From assembly GCA_003175695.1 (NCBI GenBank), contig PSRA01000216.1:1-51611 (forward strand): a stretch of DNA of 51,611 nucleotides. The letters run 5' to 3'. Positions within the stretch are counted from its first letter, which is position 1. Each line of letters begins with the position of its first letter. Under the pieces are notes generated by a model that saw nothing but the letters and a program-made list of their open reading frames with translations, searched no databases and had not been told where the DNA came from. This document shows, piece by piece, positions 33,815 to 42,343 of this stretch. The translations under genes were made by a program, and so were the position numbers. The DNA comes from Bacteroidota bacterium. Its GTDB lineage: Bacteria > Bacteroidota > Bacteroidia > Chitinophagales > Chitinophagaceae.

Positions 33815-34741
33815 TTAATTCTGTACGATCACCCTTGCTGTGTCGGACAATCCATAGTTGCCTGTTAATACAATCCGGTCTTGTGGAGTGAATCGGGGGG
33901 AGATAATTTCAACCCTGTTATTTATATCGAGTCCTTTTTTGATCTCGGTTCTTACAGCAGTCACAGAGTCGATCATCTTCATCACCCAAAAATTTGTTTG
34001 CGCCTCATCGGAAAGGACAGCTGACTTGGGCAGGGTTTGAACACCTGCTCTTTGATTTTTAATGATCAGCACCTTGGCGATCAGGTCCTCTGGTATCAAT
34101 TCACTCGAATTCACCTTAATGACAACCGGAACAGTTTGTGAGAGCGAATCGACAATAGGCATCACTGAAGTAATCGTTCCCTGGAGGCGTGTTCCATCCG
34201 GCAAAGTCAACTTAACAGACTTTTGGTTTAACGCATATTGCTTCAATTCATAAGGTATATTCAACAGGAAGGCAAAACTATTCATGTTACTAATGACAGC
34301 CAGTTGGTCTCCATCCTGCACGTAGTCACCCTTTTCATGATTTAATTGAGTGATATATCCATGAGCCTGAGCCTTAATCACATTAACACCTGAGAATTTG
34401 AACGAACTGTCCAGCGAAGAGATGGCATTGCCTATTACCATGGACTCTTTAGTTTGGACAAGAAATAATGTCTTACCTTCTTTGACAAATTCCCCAGGCT
34501 TGGCATTAACCTGTACGACGTATCCATTTGCGTTGGATTTTACATAGCTGCTTTGCAAAAAAGTAGAAGTTGCATTCAGCTCAATAGAATCTTCAAGGTT
34601 CGCAAGTTCTACCGGCGTCACCGTGACCGGAGTTTTAACTTCTGAAGGTGGCGCATCTTCTTCCTTTGCCTTCTGCTGGTTTTTGCAGGCAACAAATCCC
34701 GCGAGCGATATAAAAAAAATACTGAGAAATTTTTTTGTCAT
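33815..34741 (-). CDS. RND efflux periplasmic adaptor (membrane fusion) lipoprotein
   Basis: 308 aa. Lipoprotein signal MTKKFLSIFFISLAGFVAC with lipobox Cys19. Then comes a biotinyl-lipoyl-like and barrel arrangement: VTPVELANLEDSIELNAT, SSYVKSNANGYVVQVNAKPG, KEGKTLFLVQT, then VIKAQAHGYITQLNHEKGDYVQDGD. The alpha-hairpin is very short or absent, since the two half-motifs are close together, as in compact Bacteroidota adaptors. The C-terminal domain ends DRIVLTGNYGLSDTARVIVQN. It links the RND pump to the TolC channel; 10 bases after the TolC stop and seven before the pump gene. Confidence 0.88.
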   Translation of the reverse strand: MTKKFLSIFFISLAGFVACKNQQKAKEEDAPPSEVKTPVTVTPVELANLEDSIELNATSTFLQSSYVKSNANGYVVQVNAKPGEFVKEGKTLFLVQTKESMVIGNAISSLDSSFKFSGVNVIKAQAHGYITQLNHEKGDYVQDGDQLAVISNMNSFAFLLNIPYELKQYALNQKSVKLTLPDGTRLQGTITSVMPIVDSLSQTVPVVIKVNSSELIPEDLIAKVLIIKNQRAGVQTLPKSAVLSDEAQTNFWVMKMIDSVTAVRTEIKKGLDINNRVEIISPRFTPQDRIVLTGNYGLSDTARVIVQN

Positions 34742-34751
34742 GGGTATCGGT

Positions 34752-35987
34752 TTAGATTGCCTGCCAATAATTGATTTGATTGATGATTTGCAGTCGGCTC
34801 ACATAATTCTGGTTGAGAAGATGCCGGGCAGTGAGATAGGTATTAATGGCCAAAATATAATCCGTGATACGAATATTTCCTGTTTCCAATAATTTTTCAT
34901 TCACTTCAATTAGGCGATTAGAGTATTTTATCTGGTTGTCAATGTCGCGGATTAATGATTCAGTCGCATGCAATTGCTGTAACAACTGGGCCACCTGTTG
35001 ATCGTACTGGCGTAAAAAATTGTCTCGGTACGCAGTCCTTGTTCTTTCCGCAATTTCCAGTTTCCTGTATTTCATTTGCCGCTGCTTTCCGTCGTAGATG
35101 GGAACCGTAAGGGTCAGGCCGGCACTGGCGCCAAAATTCTTATAAAACTCATAGCTGAAACTTGACAGGAAACCTGCGTCCGCATAAATGTTCACCTTAG
35201 GCTTATAGCTGAAATCTACAACTGATCGCTGATTCAAGAATTTCAGACTGTCGATACTATATTGCTGATAAAATGGGGAAGTAAAAATATCCGGCAACGC
35301 TGCCATCCGCAGGTTAGGGTCGGGCAGGGCAACTGCAGCAGTGTCAACTATGCCACATAAATAATTCAGCATGGCAAAATCATTCTTGAATTGAATTTCA
35401 GTTTGCCGAACACTTAATTCCTGTTGCTGGAGGGTTACATAAAAAGTAAGATAGTCGGATTGCTTGTAGATGTTCTGTCCTGTCAGATTCTTCAGGATAG
35501 CTGCTTCCTTTTGTAAAAGATCGAGGATCTCTGTGTTGAATTGAAGGGTCGTCACATCCCCAAATACCAAGATATATTGTGCAGTGACAGTTTTATTTAA
35601 ATCTTTCTCAGCGATGACAGATGTGTTCCCGATGGCCTCATTATCCAGGTGAATGCTGCGATATTGAGTTGCCAGGTTCTTCTTACTCACAATTTCCCTG
35701 TTTGCCTGCACTAACGCTGATATCTGTCCGCCGTTTGTAATTAGATTATCATACCCCAGGCCGTTAAGGGAAGGAGCATAGAAACTGTTGCTGATTCCAT
35801 TAACCTGGACTCTGTAGCTTGCCCTCAGGATTTGGCTGTCCATTTGATTGGAGGCAATCTGGTTTTTGTAATCCTTTAAAAGGGGACTATTTACTTTCGC
35901 ATTGGCTAAATAAAATTCCAGGTTATGATTCTGCGCAAAAACATGCATTGTCGCCAGCGTTAAACACAGGCAGAAAATATACTTCAT
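34752..35987 (-). CDS. TolC-family outer membrane efflux protein
   Basis: 411 aa. Signal peptide MKYIFCLCLTLATMHVFAQN. Two repeats of long helices with the family pattern: NLEFYLANAKVNSPLLKDYKNQIASNQMD near the N-terminus, DLLQKEAAILKNLTGQNIYKQSDYLTFYV, then the strand GASAGLTLTVPIYDGKQRQMKYRKLEIAE that marks the second repeat, and a coiled helix to YVSRLQIINQINYWQAI. It forms the outer-membrane channel for the pump encoded downstream. First structural gene of the operon, 111 bases after the histidine kinase with a hairpin between. Confidence 0.88.
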   Translation of the reverse strand: MKYIFCLCLTLATMHVFAQNHNLEFYLANAKVNSPLLKDYKNQIASNQMDSQILRASYRVQVNGISNSFYAPSLNGLGYDNLITNGGQISALVQANREIVSKKNLATQYRSIHLDNEAIGNTSVIAEKDLNKTVTAQYILVFGDVTTLQFNTEILDLLQKEAAILKNLTGQNIYKQSDYLTFYVTLQQQELSVRQTEIQFKNDFAMLNYLCGIVDTAAVALPDPNLRMAALPDIFTSPFYQQYSIDSLKFLNQRSVVDFSYKPKVNIYADAGFLSSFSYEFYKNFGASAGLTLTVPIYDGKQRQMKYRKLEIAERTRTAYRDNFLRQYDQQVAQLLQQLHATESLIRDIDNQIKYSNRLIEVNEKLLETGNIRITDYILAINTYLTARHLLNQNYVSRLQIINQINYWQAI

Positions 35988-36039
35988 GGATGACTGTTAG
36001 GCTCATAAAAGTAAGGGCTGATTCTGTCGAGATTCTGAA

Positions 36040-36105
36040 TTTTTAGAAAGAGTCACAAAGCACATATCGGGTACGACATCGTGCATCCTTTGTGTTCCCT
36101 AAAAA
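36040..36105. repeat. Hairpin repeat between kinase and efflux genes
   Basis: TTTTTAGAAAGAGTCACAAAG (from 36040) pairs imperfectly with CATCCTTTGTGTTCCCTAAAAA (ending 36105), with an inner CAC...GTG stem. It carries the CACAAAG/CTTTGTG core of the dispersed family and overlaps the kinase stop (36099-36101). It could attenuate read-through from regulator to pump genes. Confidence 0.55.
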
Positions 36106-37364
36106 GCAACCGTGAAAGCGTGTTGCTTGTTCTCGTATCTATAACCCAGCGTATAATGATAGATACTACAAATTTTACTTACGATGGCCAGTCCTAATCC
36201 TGTTCCTTCGCCCATCTCCGTACCGTTGGACAGTTTATGAAAGCGATCAAAAACTTTATCGGGCAGTGGTGATTCCACACCCGTATTAGATATCCGAAGC
36301 GTGTTCTGATGAATATCCACCTGAACCTGGCCACCACGTCTATTGTGCCGAACCGCATTGGAAACAAGGTTGCCGACCATAATTTCCAGCATACTGCTAT
36401 TAGCTTTTATAATGGAAGGATCTTCAGACCCCGACTTGATGGAAATCGAATATTGATCGGCATGAAATTTCGACTGGTCAATTATTTTTTGCGTCAGTTG
36501 AGCGATATTCACCTCCTCATTAACCGGAAACTGGCCATTTTCAATTTTAGCAAGCAACAACAGCGATTTATTTAGCCTGATCAACCTTCGGTTGGTTGAT
36601 TCCAAATCATGAATCAATTCCGCCTGGTCTTCAGTCAGTGATTGAGTTTGCATCAAAAGATCCAGCTTGCTTTGAAAAATGGCAAGAGGTGTTTGCATTT
36701 CGTGAGCAGCATTTTCAGTAAACTCCTTTTGTTGCAAATAAATTTCATAGTTCCTGTTGAACAGGTTTCGAAGTGCCTTATTCAATTCATTAAATTCGTT
36801 GATAGTGCTAGCAGGTAAATCTATGTTCGCACTTTTATTGAGTTCATATTTCTGAATTTTGTTGAGCGTGTTATAGAACGGCTTCCAAATATTCTTCGAA
36901 ATTTTCTGATTTATCCAAAGAATACCAGCCATCAGCAACACGAGTAAGATCGTTTGAACGAGCACAATACTTCCCAACAAATCCTCATTCTCCACCAAAG
37001 AACTTCTGATTATAATTTCATACAGGTTTCCCTCGACTTCGATCACACCAGAAATCTCCCGGTAGGGATCCTGGTCTCCACGTCTTCTGTTTTGTCTATA
37101 AGTAGTGTATATGTGATCACGAAAAGCCCTGGTGGCGGGCGCCAGGGATATGTCTTTATCCAGCCTCGACCAGGTTATCAGTTCATCCTGTGAATGTATG
37201 CTGGACAAATTAGACCGGATATCGGCTAATTGAGTTTTCAGCGAGTGATCGGTAGCACGCAACAGCACTGACCGAACGACAAAATAAAATAAGGGAACGG
37301 TCACCAACAGAATGATGAAGGAATAAACAAGGTAACTCCGGATTGTTTTATTGAGAAGCTTCAT
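36099..37364 (-). CDS. Sensor histidine kinase (HisKA type)
   Basis: 421-aa membrane kinase. Start MKLLNKTIRSYLVYSFIILL is preferred over an in-frame TTG two codons earlier. TM1 is about 13-33, a periplasmic sensor loop about 34-130, TM2 about 134-154 (LLGSIVLVQTILLVLLMAG). The H box is FTENAAHEMQTPLAIFQSKL, the N box MVGNLVSNAVRHNRRGG, and the G boxes include EGTGLGLAIVSKI. It starts two bases after the response-regulator stop, so coupled to it. The signal is probably an envelope stress or toxic compound handled by the pump downstream. Confidence 0.9.
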   Translation of the reverse strand: MKLLNKTIRSYLVYSFIILLVTVPLFYFVVRSVLLRATDHSLKTQLADIRSNLSSIHSQDELITWSRLDKDISLAPATRAFRDHIYTTYRQNRRRGDQDPYREISGVIEVEGNLYEIIIRSSLVENEDLLGSIVLVQTILLVLLMAGILWINQKISKNIWKPFYNTLNKIQKYELNKSANIDLPASTINEFNELNKALRNLFNRNYEIYLQQKEFTENAAHEMQTPLAIFQSKLDLLMQTQSLTEDQAELIHDLESTNRRLIRLNKSLLLLAKIENGQFPVNEEVNIAQLTQKIIDQSKFHADQYSISIKSGSEDPSIIKANSSMLEIMVGNLVSNAVRHNRRGGQVQVDIHQNTLRISNTGVESPLPDKVFDRFHKLSNGTEMGEGTGLGLAIVSKICSIYHYTLGYRYENKQHAFTVAF

Positions 37365-37366
37365 GA

Positions 37367-38041
37367 TCAAACATCGAACTTATAACCCATGCCGTAGATG
37401 GATCGAATATATTCTTTTGAACCTGCCTGCTGTAATTTTTTTTTCAGGTTCTTCATATGAGTATAAATAAAATCAAAATTATCAAAGATTTCTGCTTCAT
37501 CACCTGACAGATGTTCGGCTATGGCATTTTTCGAGATTACCCTGTTCTTATTATATGCGAGGTAGAGAAGAAGATCATATTCTTTCCTGGTTAAATCAAT
37601 CGCCTTGTTATTGACAGAAACCACTTTCGCAGCGAGATCGATGGTGATTTCATTAAACACAAGGATCTTATGTCCCTGGAAATGACGTCTGCGGATAACA
37701 GCGGAAATTCTCGCATTCAATTCCGACAAATGAAATGGCTTGGTTAAATAATCATCGGCACCCAGGTTCAAGCCTTTAATCCTATCCTGGATGCTGTTTT
37801 TTGCAGATATGACGATGACTCCATCGGTCTTTTTTTCCTGCTTCAATTCCCTTAGCAGCCCGAGTCCATTTCCATCGGGAAGTGTAACATCGAGTAAAAT
37901 ACAGTCATAATTATACGTCTCGATTTTTTGCCGGGCAGTTTTGTAGTCGCTCGCCGCTTCGCAGACATAATTTTCTCCTTTCAGGTATGCAACCATACTT
38001 TTCAACAATTCCTTTTCATCCTCGACGATGAGAATCTTCAT
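37367..38041 (-). CDS. OmpR/PhoB-family response regulator
   Basis: 224 aa. The start MKILIVEDEKELLKSMVAYL is the receiver's first strand; the longer upstream frame is not protein-like. Acidic pocket VEDE, phospho-acceptor Asp in DCILLDVTLPDGNG, switch Lys in DDYLTKPF. The C-terminal winged helix covers about 127-224 (IDLTRKEYDLLLYLAYNKNRVISKNAI to IRSIYGMGYKFDV). It heads the minus-strand block of regulator, kinase, TolC, adaptor, RND and propeller, and is the likely activator of that operon. Confidence 0.92.
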   Translation of the reverse strand: MKILIVEDEKELLKSMVAYLKGENYVCEAASDYKTARQKIETYNYDCILLDVTLPDGNGLGLLRELKQEKKTDGVIVISAKNSIQDRIKGLNLGADDYLTKPFHLSELNARISAVIRRRHFQGHKILVFNEITIDLAAKVVSVNNKAIDLTRKEYDLLLYLAYNKNRVISKNAIAEHLSGDEAEIFDNFDFIYTHMKNLKKKLQQAGSKEYIRSIYGMGYKFDV

Positions 38042-38210
38042 GAACGAAAATTTAGTAAAAATAAATGCGCAATCTGAAGAAAAACTGAGTAATCCCGGCT
38101 TAAATTCGTCGAAAATAGTCTCCGGGACGCCACTCACGTTAAGAAAATGCCTATTTTGAACCGGATTGAATGGATGGAGGAAAAAATCTGCTAGCGAAGA
38201 CTGACCTTTT

Positions 38211-38893
38211 ATGACAAGAGAGCTACTGCTCCATCTTTTCTTTTAACCCTAATTGTTCTATTTGTCCCGCCGCCTCCTTCAAGCAGCAGAAAGTTCTTAC
38301 TCAACACAACGATATTCAAAGGACAGGATGGAATAGCAGGGAAACGACTCTTATTACGCTGAATGTAAGGCCAGGTACTTTTGGCAAAACTTTTACCAGA
38401 ACGGTAGACGATCAAATCTATTCGCAACCATTAGTGATGACGCAGGTAACTATTCCCTCCCTGAGCAAACGAAACCTGGTGATCGTCGCCACTGTTAACA
38501 ACTCTGTTTATGCATTTGATGCCGATTCTCCTTCAGTTAACAATCCCTATTGGAAAGTGAATCTTTCCCCAGCAGGAACCAGGGCTCCAAAAAATACCGA
38601 TATGACAGGAGCCTGTGGAGGTATTATAGGGATTTTAGCGGGAAAATGGGTATCGTCGGTACGCCGGTTATCGATAGTGCAACAGGAACGTTGTATCTCG
38701 TTTCCAGGAATGTTAGCCAGGCAGTAGCAATTTTTAACAATGGCTGCATGCCATGGATATCACCTATGGGAGCAGAAAAATCTAACAGCCCCGTCCTTAT
38801 AACGGCAACGTATACGGGAAGTAGTGCAGGTAGTGTGGGGGGATATCATCAGCTTTGATCCACAAAGACAAAATCAACGTTCTGGCTTATTGT
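38211..38893 (+). pseudogene. Broken gene for a secreted PQQ-repeat (quinoprotein-like) propeller
   Basis: A signal-peptide-like start (MTRELLLHL at 38211) shifts frame within 40 bases. The frame from 38278 then reads FKQQKVLTQHNDIQRTGWNS, TFGKTFTRTVDDQIYSQPLV, NLVIVATVNNSVYAFDADSP and GTRAPKNTDMTGACGG, the start of a PQQ-repeat propeller. At about 38622 one base is missing, and the next frame continues YRDFSGKMGIVGTPVIDSAT and GTLYLVSRN. Further shifts are needed before GAEKSNSPVLITATYTGSSA and DIISFDPQRQNQRSGLL. The C-terminal blades are absent. At least three lesions. Confidence 0.75.
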
Positions 38894-39333
38894 CCATATT
38901 GTCAAAGATCTTTAAACCTCTAAAGGACCTTTGTGACCCAAATCGAGATCTAGAAACCTAACCATCTGTCTTATTCGAAAACCACGGAACAGAACCCTTA
39001 CAAAGTTTTAATCCGAATGGGAATGCGGGCAACGTAACAGCAGGAAATCCGTATTTCAAATTAAGGGAGGTAAGCGAAAATTCGCAGAATATCTTTCCAA
39101 TATGCTTATGAAAATTCTTAGCCACTTGAATCTTCCAAATTTATTATGTGGGTTTAATTACTAAATTTATTATATTATCTCCTGAATAAGAGTCGGATGC
39201 ATTTTTGGCCACAAATGATTGCATTCAGGCAGAATTTTTCAGGTTTAGGGCAATTAATTGGTCAAAAAACAGCGTTCAATTGAAATATGCTGTCATTTTG
39301 ATTAACAACCAAACTGATTTAAATCTACGCTTT
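38894..39333. other. Region upstream of susC, probable gene debris
   Basis: 440 bases. AAAGGACCTTTGTGACCC near 38923-38940 is a fragment of the dispersed repeat. The following ~150 bases read FNPNGNAGNVTAGNPYFKL in one frame but belong to no recognised gene. The susC frame is open to TTG 39205, yet the added residues are not signal-peptide-like. The susC promoter was not identified. Confidence 0.35.
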
Positions 39334-42333
39334 ATGAGAAAATTTTTGGGTCTGATGGCCATGCTTATCGGATTTTCCTTGTCACTCTTCGCGCAAAATA
39401 TTGTAAAAGGGAAAATAACGGATAGCAAAGATGGCGCTTCGATGGCAGGCGTAACTGTAAGATCAAAAGCGGGCGGCAACTCTGTTGTCACTGGTCCCGA
39501 CGGAACATATCAAATCAAAACCTCCGGAAAACAGGATATACTTGTCTTTTCATTTGTCGGTTATGCAACTGAACAAGTGAACGTGGGAGGGAAGATCAAT
39601 ATCTCGCTGGCCATGTCAACCGAAGAAAAAAAATTGCAGGAAGTAGTGGTAGTCGCATATGGAGCGCAGGAAAAGGCTAAATTAACCGGAGCAGTTGCGA
39701 AGGTGGATGGTAAAGAATTTGAAAATATTCCGATGTCTTCTGTCGACCAGATGCTGCAGGGAAAAGTAGCCGGTTTGCAATCAGTAGCATCCTCAGGACA
39801 GCCTGGCGCATTGCAGGAAATCCGGATTCGTGGCGTGGGCTCCATCAATGCTTCATCTGAACCTTTATACGTTATAGATGGAATTCCTGCAAACACAGGT
39901 GATTTTTCCAGGGCAACTACTACGTCAAATGCATTAGCTGGTATAAATCCAAATGATATCGAGAGTGTTTCTGTGTTGAAGGATGCAGCTGCATCTTCTT
40001 TATATGGATCACGGGCCGCTAATGGAGTTATAATCATCACAACGAAAAAGGGAAGGGCGGGAAAAACCAAAATCGCAGCGGATGCAGAGTTTGGTTATAG
40101 TGATGTAGCTTATTTAAGCCCCCTCGGAATGCCGCTGAACAAAAACCAATACACTGCATTGACGACGGAAGGCCTGAGCAACGCCACCGGCGGTGATACG
40201 GCAACCATCAATTTTTATCTCAATGCACTTGGTGCAAATAATGGACACAATACGGATTGGCTGAACGTTGTCACCAGGCAGGGCAGGACGCAGCAATACA
40301 ATATCTCGGCTAGTGGAGGAGACGCGAGAACTACCTTTTTTCTTTCTGCTGGCTATTTCAAACAACAGTCCGTAGTTATAGCATCGGATTTTGAACGCTA
40401 TAGCGGAGATATAAACCTGAAACATCGTCTGAATGATAAGATTTCTGTAGGCATGTCGCTAAATATTTCGCATTCCAGTCAAACCACACCTACGCAATCA
40501 GCAAACTTCCGCAGCCCTGTACTGGCAGCTTATTACCTGCGTCCTTACCAGCATCCGTTGAATCCTGATGGTTCAATAAATTATAGCACGAATGATTTTG
40601 AGCAAATCTATAATCCACTCGCTATCGCGCATTACGACAGGACCAGCCTTGGCACGACAAAAATAATTGGCTCATTAACGGGCGATTACAATATTATTCG
40701 CGGATTGCGATTTTCAACCAGGTTCGGAGTGGATTATATGGCATTGGAAGAAGGCAATTATTTCAATCCGTTCTTTGGCGACTATGTTAACGAGGGTGGA
40801 AACTTCACAAATCTATATACCCGAATTTTTAACTGGGTTTGGACTAACACGTTCGATTATGCGAGAGAGATAGATAAAGGTGGCAATCTTACAGCCGATT
40901 TAAAAGTTGGATATGAGGCGCAAAAATCGCAGGAATATGATCTCACCGCAAATGGAAACGGTGTTCCCGAACTGACTTCATTACCTCTTCCTCCAACAAG
41001 TAACCCGGTTGCTGCTTTGGCACAGGGACAGGATTTTGCTTTTTCTTCACTCTTCTCCAATTTGCAATTCAACTACAAAAACAGATACTCTTTGTCCGGG
41101 AGCCTGAGACAGGACGGCTCCTCAAGGTTTGGTGTGGATAATCGATATGGTACTTTTTGGTCCGTGGGCGCAGCATGGAATATCGACAGAGAGGACTTTA
41201 TGTCCAATATGGACTATATTTCTAATCTCAAATTAAGAGCATCTTATGGTGCAAATGGTAATGCAAATATTGGCAATTACAGCTGGCGTGCCCTCTATGG
41301 ATTTGGTAACGATTACAACAAGCTACCTGGCAGTGCTCCTACAACCGTCGGAAATCCAAATCTCACGTGGGAATTAAATAAGCCTCTTGATATAGGTCTT
41401 GAAGTGGGTGTGTTAAAAAACAGGTTGAATGTGGAAGTCGATTATTATATTAGGAAAACGAATCAATTACTACAAAGTGTTCCTCTCTCACTCACGTCGG
41501 GTTTCTCGAGTTACCCGGATAATATTGGATCGATGGAAAACAGGGGAATAGAAATAACTCTCAATTCCACTCCTGTACTGACAAAAGATTTCAGGTGGGA
41601 TCTTTCTTTCAATATCGCCTTCAACAAAAATAAAGTGACACAATTGAACCATAATGCAGATATAATTTCCATCCCCAATATTATTCGAAAAGGCCAGGAT
41701 GTACAATCCATCTATACATGGCAATGGGTAGGTGCCGATCCTCAAACGGGTAATCCTCTCTGGTACACAGACAGCACGAGAAAGTCTATGACATCGGATG
41801 TAACGAAAGTCAATAATGCCATTATTGGTAGCGCATCACCCAAGGGTTTTGGAGGACTAAATACGGTTTTTTCCTATAAGGGATTATCATTGAACGCACA
41901 GTTTAATTTCCAATTCGGTAATCTTTTGACCAACACTTGGGGATTCCTGAATGAAAGTGATGGCGCATTCTATTCGCTTAATCAGAATGTAAAAGAGTAC
42001 GAAAGAAGATGGCAGAAACCAGGAGATAAGACAGATATACCAAAGTACATAGCTGGAAATCAATCGGGATCCAACTCACTTTCGAGCAGATATTTTTACA
42101 AAGGAGATTATATACGATTGAGAAATGTTGTGCTGATGTATTCGCTTCCAAAGAAAATATTGACACATATTAAAATGGACAATGTTCAATTCTATGTTAG
42201 AGGTACCAATTTATGGACGAAGGCTTTCGACAAGAATCTCACATTCGATCCCGAACAGCCGATCAATGGGTTGAATGATTTGCAAGTCCTTTTCCAAAAG
42301 ACTGTTTCAATAGGTGTCAATCTTAATTTTTAA
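39334..42333 (+). CDS. SusC/RagA-family TonB-dependent outer membrane receptor
   Basis: 999-aa outer-membrane transporter. Signal peptide MRKFLGLMAMLIGFSLSLFAQ. Then a carboxypeptidase-regulatory-like beta-sandwich (about 22-100, VKGKITDSKDGASMAGVTV), TonB box VVVAYG, and plug domain with DQMLQGKVAGLQSVASSGQPG, IRIRGVGSINASSEPLYVIDG and the SusC hallmark SVSVLKDAAASSLYGSRAAN, followed by GVIIITTKKG. The rest is the 22-strand barrel, ending VSIGVNLNF. It pairs with the SusD-like lipoprotein 10 bases downstream to import an oligosaccharide or peptide. No glycosidase or regulator of the HTCS/anti-sigma type is adjacent, so the nutrient is unknown. Confidence 0.95.
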   Translation: MRKFLGLMAMLIGFSLSLFAQNIVKGKITDSKDGASMAGVTVRSKAGGNSVVTGPDGTYQIKTSGKQDILVFSFVGYATEQVNVGGKINISLAMSTEEKKLQEVVVVAYGAQEKAKLTGAVAKVDGKEFENIPMSSVDQMLQGKVAGLQSVASSGQPGALQEIRIRGVGSINASSEPLYVIDGIPANTGDFSRATTTSNALAGINPNDIESVSVLKDAAASSLYGSRAANGVIIITTKKGRAGKTKIAADAEFGYSDVAYLSPLGMPLNKNQYTALTTEGLSNATGGDTATINFYLNALGANNGHNTDWLNVVTRQGRTQQYNISASGGDARTTFFLSAGYFKQQSVVIASDFERYSGDINLKHRLNDKISVGMSLNISHSSQTTPTQSANFRSPVLAAYYLRPYQHPLNPDGSINYSTNDFEQIYNPLAIAHYDRTSLGTTKIIGSLTGDYNIIRGLRFSTRFGVDYMALEEGNYFNPFFGDYVNEGGNFTNLYTRIFNWVWTNTFDYAREIDKGGNLTADLKVGYEAQKSQEYDLTANGNGVPELTSLPLPPTSNPVAALAQGQDFAFSSLFSNLQFNYKNRYSLSGSLRQDGSSRFGVDNRYGTFWSVGAAWNIDREDFMSNMDYISNLKLRASYGANGNANIGNYSWRALYGFGNDYNKLPGSAPTTVGNPNLTWELNKPLDIGLEVGVLKNRLNVEVDYYIRKTNQLLQSVPLSLTSGFSSYPDNIGSMENRGIEITLNSTPVLTKDFRWDLSFNIAFNKNKVTQLNHNADIISIPNIIRKGQDVQSIYTWQWVGADPQTGNPLWYTDSTRKSMTSDVTKVNNAIIGSASPKGFGGLNTVFSYKGLSLNAQFNFQFGNLLTNTWGFLNESDGAFYSLNQNVKEYERRWQKPGDKTDIPKYIAGNQSGSNSLSSRYFYKGDYIRLRNVVLMYSLPKKILTHIKMDNVQFYVRGTNLWTKAFDKNLTFDPEQPINGLNDLQVLFQKTVSIGVNLNF

Positions 42334-42343
42334 AATTCGTAGC

